A DNA stretch of 25,947 bases from a virus. Both the position numbers and the translations under genes were made by a program. A model generated the notes under the pieces. The model saw only the letters and a program-made list of their open reading frames with translations. It made no database searches and was not told where the DNA came from. Below are positions 7,579 to 15,900 of this stretch, in pieces (within the stretch, counting starts at the first letter, position 1; each line of letters opens with the position of its first letter). The stretch lies in the IMG/VR virus record IMGVR_UViG_3300046734_000559, positions 1 to 25,947 of that record. The stretch is one strand, 5' to 3'.

Positions 7579-7605
7579 AAAATAGGCCCTACGGGGCCTA
7601 TTTTT
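7579..7605 (+). terminator. strong intrinsic terminator after the capsid gene
   Basis: AAAATAGGCCC (7579-7589) pairs perfectly with GGGCCTATTTT (7594-7604) around a TACG loop, an 11-bp stem running into a T tract. A-rich and T-rich flanks make it symmetrical, so it could act on both strands. It lies 18 bases after the gp23 stop and marks the end of the head transcription unit. Confidence 0.93.
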
Positions 7606-7608
7606 ATG

Positions 7609-7616
7609 AGTAAATA
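7609..7616 (+). promoter_or_regulatory. weak late-box match before the 64-aa gene
   Basis: AGTAAATA follows the capsid terminator and precedes the 64-aa gene. It matches TATAAATA at 6 of 8 positions. A transcript starting about six bases after it would carry only ~13 bases of leader, including AAGGAG. A promoter is expected here because the terminator would block read-through, but this sequence alone is weak evidence. Confidence 0.3.
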
Positions 7617-7634
7617 CCCACAAGGAGTAATATA

Positions 7635-7829
7635 ATGATATACAAAGGTCAGGTTTATAAGTTTACAGGTAAATGGGGTGTTGTACGTCCAGATGCATTT
7701 GGTCAAGTACGTGTTGACGTACTGTTTGATAAAAATCAACATAAACTAATTATTGGTGATCGTGTTGAATATGAACAAATTGAAAAAAATAATAGAAGAT
7801 ATGCAGAAAATATTGTAAAAATAGGTTGA
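7635..7829 (+). CDS. small OB-fold protein resembling a cold-shock domain
   Basis: A 64-aa protein with good AAGGAG spacing before ATG 7635. Its pattern GQVYKFTGKWGVVRPD (5-20), RVDVLFD (26-32), GDRVEYEQIE (41-50) and RRYAENIVKI (54-63) follows the layout of the cold-shock domain: the G-x-V-x-x-F opening, the RNP1 position (here KWGVVRPD rather than KGFGFI), the RNP2 position (here VDVLFD rather than VFVHF), then G-x-x-V-x-x and a closing A-x-N-V strand. Family members bind single-stranded RNA or DNA and melt structure. The RNP motifs are only partly kept, so an IF1/S1-like OB fold is an alternative. It stands alone between the capsid terminator and a structured RNA whose promoter overlaps its stop codon. 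A role as RNA chaperone for late transcripts or for that RNA is inference. Confidence 0.8.
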   Translation: MIYKGQVYKFTGKWGVVRPDAFGQVRVDVLFDKNQHKLIIGDRVEYEQIEKNNRRYAENIVKIG

Positions 7830-7853
7830 CTTTTATTTTGTATATGCTATATT
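7826..7853 (+). promoter_or_regulatory. sigma70-type extended -10 promoter for the ncRNA
   Basis: TTGACT (7826-7831) and TATATT (7848-7853) are each 5/6 matches to the bacterial housekeeping -35 and -10 boxes, separated by 16 bases. TGC directly before TATATT makes it an extended -10. The -35 box overlaps the stop codon of the 64-aa gene. The predicted start is near 7860. No other gene gap in the window has such a complete pair; the rest carry T4-like late boxes. Confidence 0.7.
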
Positions 7854-7859
7854 AAGTAC

Positions 7860-8103
7860 ATAACAAAGACGACGGTCCTAGTTAGATAGTGCAAGGAAGA
7901 GAGATAGCAGGTCTCAAACTTGGCTAGTAGTTGTAGTGACAGCGTATGAGCGTGGAGACACGAAGATGCGACTTTAAACGTAACTGTTTGATACTAGGCT
8001 CTTGGTGATTTAGCAGAACAGACTGCAAAGCCGGGTTGTTGGTATTCTGAAGTCCAACCTATCAACATTATAGAAAAAGGTCTACTTCGGTGGGCCTTTT
8101 TTT
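7860..8103 (+). ncRNA. structured small RNA of about 240 nt with its own promoter and terminator
   Basis: No open reading frame with a ribosome site exists here, yet the stretch can form many consistent helices. A closing helix GTTaGATAG (7881-7889) pairs with CTATCAAC (8059-8066). CTAGTA (7924-7929) pairs with TACTAG (7992-7997). CGTGGAGACACG (7951-7962) is a 4-bp hairpin with a GNRA-type GAGA loop, extended by CGTA/TGCG (7943-7946 with 7967-7970) across an internal loop. Smaller hairpins are GAGA/TCTC (7901-7915), AAAC/GTTT (7976-7989), GCAG/CTGC (8013-8026) and GTTGG/CCAAC (8038-8058). CCTAGT (7877-7882) offers a competing partner for ACTAGG (7993-7998). A strong terminator ends it. I recognise no known RNA family: there is no tRNA cloverleaf or tmRNA reading frame. 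It may be independently transcribed or derived from the 3' UTR of the 64-aa gene. Confidence 0.62.
8074..8103 (+). terminator. intrinsic terminator with C(UUCG)G loop
   Basis: AAAAAGGTCTAC (8074-8085) pairs with GTGGGCCTTTTT (8090-8101) through 12 pairs, two of them G-U, closed by the very stable C(UUCG)G tetraloop and followed by a run of T. It ends the small RNA and insulates it from the virion genes downstream. Confidence 0.92.
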
Positions 8104-8133
8104 ACGAACATTATAACCCATTTTTTCGAAAAG

Positions 8134-8141
8134 GATAAATA
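8134..8141 (+). promoter_or_regulatory. T4-like late promoter box (GATAAATA)
   Basis: GATAAATA matches the T4 late -10 TATAAATA at 7 of 8 positions and the NATAAATA form reported for cyanophages. The predicted start is near 8147, about 90 bases before the 116-aa gene and just after a strong terminator, exactly where a new promoter is needed. A 7-bp inverted repeat ATACTAT/ATAGTAT (8139-8145 with 8152-8158) spans the start region. Confidence 0.7.
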
Positions 8142-8146
8142 CTATT

Positions 8147-8235
8147 GTCAGATAGTATGCCGCAAGGCGGACTTATGCTGTACCCGCAGCGTAGCTCATA
8201 GAACGGGCATCGGACTTCTAAACAGGAGAAAACAA
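8147..8235 (+). promoter_or_regulatory. structured 5' leader with potential H-type pseudoknot
   Basis: The leader of the 116-aa gene can form CCGC-AAG-GCGG (8160-8170). It can also form a 7-bp hairpin TATGCTG/CAGCGTA (8174-8180 with 8187-8193), whose loop TACCCG exposes CCCG (8183-8186) complementary to CGGG (8204-8207), giving an H-type pseudoknot. ATGCC (8157-8161) with GGCAT (8206-8210) is a competing helix. CTTCT (8215-8219) can pair with the AGGAG ribosome site (8224-8228) over a 4-base loop. I recognise no known riboswitch consensus. The leader could stabilise the mRNA or regulate translation. Confidence 0.5.
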
Positions 8236-8586
8236 ATGGGAAGACCTATTAATAAAAGAAACTTTGGCGCTACTGGAGCCACCACACCAACAATACCAGT
8301 TAGATATCACAACGGATCATCAAGTGTAGAAGGTTACATTGTGAATCAAAAAGGTACAAACAAATTTACAGTAACAACTAACGGTTCTGATACATTCGTA
8401 TGCAGACTTGTTAATGAAGTTGCTCCAAATGCAGCAGCAGAAATGTCATTAGTTGGCTTAGCAGGCAGTCCTGTTATTCTGAAGAAACTATTCAACAGAA
8501 CAGCAGTTGATTGGGACGGTAACCGTTATACTTGGACTACTGAGGACGACTCTACCGAATCATTGTTAAGACTGACAGCCATTTAA
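8236..8586 (+). CDS. small virion-associated protein, unknown function
   Basis: A 116-aa protein with a basic, Gly/Thr-rich start (MGRPINKRNFG...) and a beta-rich body: VEGYIVNQKGTNKFTVTT (31-48), a Leu/Val stretch around 55-80, and DWDGNRYTWTTED (92-104). The G-R-P-x-N-K-x-x-F-G opening and the GYIVxQxGTxKF strand occur, as I recall, in small structural proteins that precede fibre genes in marine T4-like phages. There are no Cys-pair motifs, signal peptide or membrane segment; one Cys is present near residue 56. It is first in the virion-decoration unit after a late promoter box, with ribosome site AGGAG seven bases before ATG. A head- or tail-decoration role is inference from position. Confidence 0.85.
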   Translation: MGRPINKRNFGATGATTPTIPVRYHNGSSSVEGYIVNQKGTNKFTVTTNGSDTFVCRLVNEVAPNAAAEMSLVGLAGSPVILKKLFNRTAVDWDGNRYTWTTEDDSTESLLRLTAI

Positions 8587-8597
8587 GGAGTTTCTAA

Positions 8598-9617
8598 ATG
8601 GCTCAACGTATCAATAGAATCGGCGCAGATTCTTATGTAATCAAAGTAGATAATGGCGGAAGCATTGAATTAGATGTAGGACCAGCAGGTGCTGTCACAG
8701 TAACCGGTGATCTTGCAGTTCAAGGTGAAAGCACATCTATTGGATCTAGTGATCTTGTAGTTGAAGATAATACTATTACTGTCAACGCAGGTGAAACAGG
8801 CAGCGGAGTTACATTAAACACAGCCGGTTTAATTGTTGAGCGTGGAATCGCAAATGATGCTTACTTCTTCTGGGACGAAAGAGTACAAAGTATTAGTGGC
8901 GGAATAGCTCGTCAAGGTAGTTGGATATTACAAGACTCAACTAATGCTATTAACGGATTAGTTGCATCTAGTATTAGACCAGATACTATAGGAAGTAACA
9001 ATTTAACTTTACTAGCTGAAGGTACAGGTATTGTTACAGTTACAGGTACCACTGATTACGAAAAGCAAGTGTATGACTACACAGGCGATGACATTACTAC
9101 TAATGCCAGTAATCCAACAAAATTAGTTTTACCAAACGACGATGACGCATTAGTATCGGCTAGATTACTTGAAGACTTTGTAAGAGGATACACAACACAA
9201 AACTTACAAACAGGTATTTCAAAAGGCGATACTACACCTACTAGTGTAAAAACTTTTGACTTTGAAGTTGATTCATCAACAAGTAGAATTGAATTTAAAA
9301 TCGATGACAATTTGTTAGCAACAATGTTTGAGAATCGCTTAGAAATTGGCAATATTAAAATTACTGCTAATTCTATTACATCTAGCGATGTTAATGGCGA
9401 TGTTGTTCTTGCAGGAGCAGGTACTGGCGGTGTTAGATTAGATACTGCTACTACTATCAAAAAATTAGCAGACCCAGTTGTACCAACTGATGGAGTTTCG
9501 TTATATAGTAAACCATTAGCAGATGGAGGAACAGGTATATTTTTTGTAAATGAAGATACAACTCAAGACGAACTAGCAAGTCGGAACAAAGCACTACTTT
9601 TCAGTATAATATTTTAA
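8598..9617 (+). CDS. fibre- or baseplate-type virion structural protein
   Basis: A 339-aa beta-rich protein. The N-terminus VDNGGSIELDVGPAGAVTVTGDLAVQG (about 17-43) followed by TSIGSSDLVVEDNTITVNAGETG is the repeated beta-strand module that opens many marine myovirus fibre-like proteins. A related module occurs at the start of the 2830-aa protein and in its C-terminal repeats. Middle: FFWDERVQSISGG and a Thr/Asn-rich stretch ending LPNDDDALVSARLLEDFV (about 175-192). The C-terminal part ends GGTGIFFVNEDTTQDELASRNKALLFSIIF-like strands, which looks like an intact family C-terminus, not a truncation. A strong AAGGAG site precedes ATG 8598, 11 bases after the previous stop. It is probably an appendage subunit acting with the giant proteins downstream; the exact location in the virion is unknown. 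Confidence 0.85.
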   Translation: MAQRINRIGADSYVIKVDNGGSIELDVGPAGAVTVTGDLAVQGESTSIGSSDLVVEDNTITVNAGETGSGVTLNTAGLIVERGIANDAYFFWDERVQSISGGIARQGSWILQDSTNAINGLVASSIRPDTIGSNNLTLLAEGTGIVTVTGTTDYEKQVYDYTGDDITTNASNPTKLVLPNDDDALVSARLLEDFVRGYTTQNLQTGISKGDTTPTSVKTFDFEVDSSTSRIEFKIDDNLLATMFENRLEIGNIKITANSITSSDVNGDVVLAGAGTGGVRLDTATTIKKLADPVVPTDGVSLYSKPLADGGTGIFFVNEDTTQDELASRNKALLFSIIF

Positions 9618-9627
9618 AGGAACAGAA

Positions 9628-9960
9628 ATGGCAATAGTAAACGCACAAATAGCAAGCACAGATACAATATTAATTACTGTCCCAGCAGCTAAGAAATATG
9701 CTATAACTACAGTTCTAGTGTGTAACAACCAGTTTGATGACTCTAGTGGTGCAAATGATACAACATTTGATATGCACGTTATACCAGCTGGTCAAAGTAA
9801 AACACTTAGAAATTTAGTTTTAAATGACTTAAAAGTTGCAGCGGCAGATACATTTACATTTAATGTAGAAAGATTGATTTTAGAGGCAGATGACAGATTA
9901 GTGTTTGTAGGTGCTAACCCACAAAATTTAAGTGTTACAGTAAGTTATTTGGAAGTATAA
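9628..9960 (+). CDS. small beta-sandwich-like virion protein
   Basis: A 110-aa protein with alternating hydrophobic strands: MAIVNAQIASTDTILITVPA (1-20), KYAITTVLVCNN (22-33), FDMHVIPAGQSKTLRNLVL (48-66), VERLILEADDRLVFVGA (80-96) and a final LSVTVSYLEV. The sequence looks like a compact beta sandwich. Similar ~110-aa proteins with the I-T-T-x-x-V-C-N and F-D-M-H-x-x-P strands precede giant fibre genes in marine T4-like phages, to my recollection. The stop TAA (9958-9960) directly abuts the next ATG, and the ribosome site of the giant gene (GGAAG) lies in its last codons, so the two are probably translationally coupled. It may be a cap, linker or assembly partner of the giant protein; this is inference. 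Confidence 0.85.
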   Translation: MAIVNAQIASTDTILITVPAAKKYAITTVLVCNNQFDDSSGANDTTFDMHVIPAGQSKTLRNLVLNDLKVAAADTFTFNVERLILEADDRLVFVGANPQNLSVTVSYLEV

Positions 9961-12900
9961 ATGGATTATTTTAAGAGACAGTCGTTACATAGCAGGTTAA
10001 TAGGAGACACTAGTGTAACATTAACAGCAGATGGCGAAGTCTTAATCGAACCAAGCGGTCGCAAGGTTACGATTGACGGCGACTTAGTTGTTACAGGAAA
10101 CGCAAGCGGTTCTGAAGTTACTGACATACTTTATGTTACCCAAGACGGTAATGATTTAAATGACGGTAAAAGTTTAGGACCAGACGGAGCGAAAGCAACA
10201 ATTAAAAGTGCTGTCGCTTCATCAAGCCCGGGTACTACAATTCTTGTAGGACCAGGAGATTTCTATGAATCAAATCCAATAACTCTACCAGATTTTGTTA
10301 CTATTAGAGGTACTGGTGATTTAAGAAATACTAGAATTTTCCCAAGAAATAATACGCAAACTATTTTCTATATGGGAAATGGTTGTTACTTACACGAACT
10401 TACTATGAGAGGGTTAAGATATCCAGGATGGTGTGCTGAAATACGAGAAGGCGCACTTGTAACAACATCACCATATATACAAAACTGTACAAATATGAAT
10501 GGTCCTTGGTTGAATGACGGCACAGAATTTATTCCATTCGAAACAGTGCAGATACCAGGAATTGAACCTGGTGCTAAACCATTAATGGTTGAAGATTATC
10601 CTGCTTTACCTTCTGGCAAACAAGTTAATGACACAGGCGGCGGTGGCGGCCTATATGTTGACGGTAATCAATATGATCCTGCATCACTTGTGTTTAGTTT
10701 TGTTGCAGATGCATTTACACAAATTGCACAAGGCGGAGTTGGCTTTTGGATTGATAATTTTGGTTACACACAAATTGTTAGTTGTTTCTCAGTATTCTGT
10801 AGTGTTGGTTTTAAAACCACACGAGGCGGCTATCTATCTATTTCAAACTCTGTAAGTGACTTTGGATTAAAAGGTATTGAAGCAGACGGATTCTATCCAC
10901 AAGCATATACAACTGCCAGACCACAGCAAGATTATTTTAGTACTGTTGCAAGTGTTACAATTAATACACCTGGTGCAAATTATACTTCTGCTCCTACTGT
11001 TGTAATAGAAGGACCATCAAAAGTTGGAGGCGTAACAGCGACTGCCACTGCATCAATAGACACTACTTCAGGAAAACTAGCTGCTGTTACAATACAACAA
11101 GCAGGTAGCGGTTATACTAGTGTCCCTTTAATTTCATTTAGTGGAGGCGGAGCAACTGCTCAAGCCACAGGCACAATTAATCTTGCCTCTAATGTCACAG
11201 TAACCCTAAACAGTTTAAGAGACAAACCACAAACAGGTAGTATAATTAAATTTGAAGGTGACCCTCTTTATTATTATATTACTGGAACTAATCAAATTAA
11301 TCCACCTTTTGTTTATGATGAGGTAGTATGTAGAAGAGATTTACGTAGGATTATTGACGCTGTCACTGCTGATATTGTTTTAGGCACAAGTTATCAATCA
11401 CAAGCAGCAGCAACAAGTTACTTGAGAGCAACATCAAGTAAAGTATTATCAGATCAATTGGCACCAACTGTTTTTGGTATTGAATCGGCTAGAGACGGAA
11501 TGAAGGCCGAAACTACTAATCTAGCAATGGAAGAGCAAATTGATTATTTGTTTAACATAATTACAAGCACAATTAATGAAGGGGACAGTAGTGTACAGCC
11601 CGATAATCAAAATGATATTGCTAATACACTAAACGATCTGAATACTATCGACCCTGCAAGAATTGCTGCAAAAAATAATGTTTTAGAAAATAGAGAGTTT
11701 ATAGTAGAAGAAGTTGCAGCATATGTTAATGATCAGTTTACTGAACTAAGTTATAACCAAGCTGATTATACTAGTGATATGACAACACTTATTAATGGTA
11801 TTCAAATGTTTGCAGCGTTAGAAAGTAACCAGCAAATTATTAGACTTGCTCAAGAATACGAAGTACGCACTAGATTCAAACCAATGTTGTTGTCTAGTTT
11901 TAGATTCCTAAGCGAAAAATTTGAAGCACTAGCCGAAGTACAAGCAAGTACAATTGCATTAACAAATGTTAAAGAAGGCTTCAACCAGTTTATGAATATT
12001 ATTGATGATGGTGATAGTTCGGCAAATGTAATTGTATTTCCTGAACACGCAGGAGTTGATAGCAATAGAGCAGATGCTAAAGATCAATTACAAGCAAACA
12101 AAAACTTTTTGACAACAGAATTTACAACTTTTCTAGCAGCAGAAGCTCCAGGATTTAGTTTTGATGTGGATAATTACAAATTAGATTTTGAAAGAATAAT
12201 CGATGCTATGACCTTTGACGTCCTGTACAACGGTAATAGTAGTACAGTTTTAGAAGCTAGATATTATTTTGATAATGGTGCAGACGGAACTTTATTTTCA
12301 GATTTAACACCTAATGATAGAAATGCTATCGTACAATCATATGCACGTATGAGATTTGTAATAGGTAGAGTAGCTAGAGGTTTAGCTGTAACAGCTACAA
12401 CCGGTAATGGCGTTAGTCAAGATTTTACAAGCAACAATGCAACACAGAGTGAAGCTGATTTTCTAGATACATTATTGTTTAACATTGAAGATATGATAGA
12501 TAATGTAACACTAGATAGATTGCCTTCAACTTTAACATATCCAACATACGGGGACGAACCTGCGTTACAGGTAGATGCTGCAAATATTATTGAAGCTAGA
12601 CGTAACGGTTTTATTACTGATGCTATATCATATAATTTAGCAAATAATCCAACACTTACATACAATCAAGATAAATGTAAAAGAGATATCGGTTACTTGG
12701 TTGATGGAATTAATCGTGACATACTATTAGGTACTAATCATAATAGTATACAGGCAGCTACAGCATATAAACGTGCAAATGTTGCATATCTAAATTCAGA
12801 ACAAAAACCAGCTACAATTCTTTCATTAAAATATGCAAAAACATTAGGAATAGCAGCAGTTACAACTAATGATTTAATCAGAGACGATGTTTCAGCAAAA

Positions 12901-15900
12901 TGGGATATAATTCTTGATATTATAGAATTTGATCAATTACCTAGTGTAGGTATTGAATACCCGGATCCTGGTCCTGCAAGTAATGAACTAATTTATGGAG
13001 TTGATCAAGTTCTTGCAAATAAAGCATTTTTACAAGAAGAAACTGTACAATTTATTAACAATCAATATTTTGTATACAATAGTGCTAAGTGTGAAAGAGA
13101 TACCGGACTTATTATTGATGCAGCAGCATATGACACATTGCTTGGTACAAACTACAATGCAGTTACAGCAGGATTATCATATCAAAGAGCAAACAGTGCA
13201 TATGTTTTAAGTGATCAAAATACAGAAACAATCGGCGGTATTAATTTTGCAAAAAGTAGATCCAGTGATGCAACAACACATTCGCCCTCGCAATCAGATG
13301 TTGAAGCAGCATTTGACGAAGTAATTGATATTATACAAAACGGTGCAGTAAGCACACCGCAGGCTGCTGATCCACTTACATTTACAGATCCATCAACTGC
13401 ATCAACAGCCGAAATAAACACAAAATCTCAATTACAAAATAATAGAAATTTTATTGCTGCTGAAACAGTTGCTTACATAAATGAGAATTACGTTAATTTT
13501 ACATATGACAGTTCAAAATGTGAAAGAGATATTGGATTAATATTAGATGCAATATCAAAAGATGTTGCACTAGGAACAAACTATAATACTGTAACAGCAG
13601 GATTAGCCTACTCAAGAGCCACCGCTGCAACTAACAAAGCAGCACAAGGTTTACAAACACTCGAATCATTTAAGTTTGCACGTAAAGAAACAATCGAAAA
13701 AGGATTAAGTGATACTGGAGAAGCAAGGGCATTAGCATCGTGGAATGAAGTTATAGATATATTTGAAAATGGCGTTGTTAGTACAGATACCGCAGCCGAT
13801 GCTATAACATTTACTACTCCGGTTGGTGCAAGCCAAGATCTAGAAGATGCAAAAGATCAATTACAAGCAAATAGAGATTTTATTGCAGCTGAGATTGTTG
13901 CATATGTAAATGATAACACACCGCCGGCAGGTTATAATCAAACTAAATGCAATCGTGATGTAAAATATATTGTAGATGGTTTATCACACGATATACTTTA
14001 TGGTGGTAACTCAGCAACTAGACTAGTAGCAGCTAGTTATTTTGAAGGTGCAGTAGCACAACTTCCTGTAAACCAGCTAACACCAACTACTAATGCCTAT
14101 ACACACTTAAAAGATACTGTGATTCCAGCAATTATCACAAATACTCCACTAACACCTACAACTGGCAACACTGAAACTCAAGACACCACAAACGGTGCAG
14201 CAACCGCAACAGAAAGTGCAGCACTTGAATTATTGGTAGATATTATTATTGATCACATAAATGGCTACGATAATGTTAATCCGTTAGGTGACGAAGTATT
14301 ACCAAGTGTTACTTGGTCTACATCAGAACTGCAACAAGATTACAGCACTATTGTTGCACAGAAGTCAAGTATACAAAGTTTGACAACACAGTTTATTGCA
14401 GACACTTTTACTGGATTCAACTTTAATAGCACAAAATGCGATAGAGATACAAAGTATATTGTTGATGCATTAACATATGATATATTATACGGTGGCAATA
14501 GTGCTACGCTTAATGCTGCACGTAGCTATTGGGTAGGTACACAAACACAAGTTGAAGGACAAAAAGCAGAAACTGCAACAGCGTTAGAATATACAGCAAC
14601 TATATTAAATAAAATTATACAAGATCAAGCAGTTGATTATACTTGGCAATCAAGTGAAGCACAAGATACAACTGCTGGTGCAGGAACTACAACAGAAGCA
14701 GCAACCGCAGCTAACTTGTTGCAAATTATACAAGATGTTATAACTGACGGTCTAGATAATTTGCCTACAGAAGTCAAGCCAGATTATGCAACATTTGCAA
14801 ATGCAGATGTGATTGCTGGAGTTAATAATTTATTAACAGAAAAAGATACTATTGTAGCAGATACAATTACCTATATTAACACAACTTATAATGGATTTAG
14901 CTATGATCAAGAAGTATGTAAAAGAGACACAGGCTATATTATTGATGCTATTGTACACGATGCTTTCTACGAAGCAAACATTAGCACACTAATAGCAACT
15001 CGTGCATACTTCCTAGGTAGTACACAATACTTGCCAAATGAACAAGTTGCTCCTACAGTAGCAGCATACAACCATTTACAAAGTGTAATTGATGATACTA
15101 TTCAAGGTGTAGCAGTTATTCCACAGTCAGGAAATAGTCTATCACAAGTATTGAGCGGCAATTACGGAAATGCAGCAGTAGGAACAACATTTACAAATTT
15201 GATTGGTATATTAAAAACAGCAATAACTAATCAAACTTTAATTGGAACACCGGCTGAAATTGAACCTAATTATACCTGGATTAACCAAGCAACTAGAGAC
15301 GCAGCAGAATCATTTTTTGTACAAAAATCGTATTATGAAACAGAAACAATCAAATACATTGAACAAAATATTTTAGGATTCTCATATAATATTGATAAGT
15401 GTAAAAGAGATACAGGTTATATTATTGATGCAGCAATATACGATATGATGTATGGTGGTGATAAACAATCTCGTCGAGCAGCATTAGCATATTATAATGG
15501 TGCGATACTTACTGGTATAACAGGCGATTATGGAGATCAAACGGGTATCACAGCATATGCAAATAAGTATCTTGCTTCAATTGTAAACAAAGTTTCAAAA
15601 AATGAAACAGTTACAAAAAGTTTTGGTAACCCAGCAACACAACTACTAACCATACCAGATGGAAGTACATTATTAGAAACTGGTGAACTTCCTGGAGCCG
15701 AACTAGAATTATTAATTGCTAGGGTTGCTGATGCAATTGAAGCAAAAACAATGGGCGATTGGTTTGAAAGAGAGCACAATTTAACATTAGGTAATTCAAT
15801 ATTTTTACAAGAACGAAATGCAATACTTGATGCTGAAGACGATATTGTTGATAATGCCATTAGTTCATTAAACTTAGTATACGGTGGTATTTTTGATATC

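Noticed and set aside
7860-8073. Possible tRNA or tmRNA
   Set aside because: No acceptor stem with a paired T-arm (GGTTCRA-type) or anticodon arm of correct spacing, and no CCA. The fold that fits is multi-branched and unlike a cloverleaf.
11329-15882. Diversity-generating retroelement or phase-variable adhesin array
   Set aside because: No reverse transcriptase, template repeat or recombinase is visible, and repeat copies differ along their whole length, not at adenine positions only.
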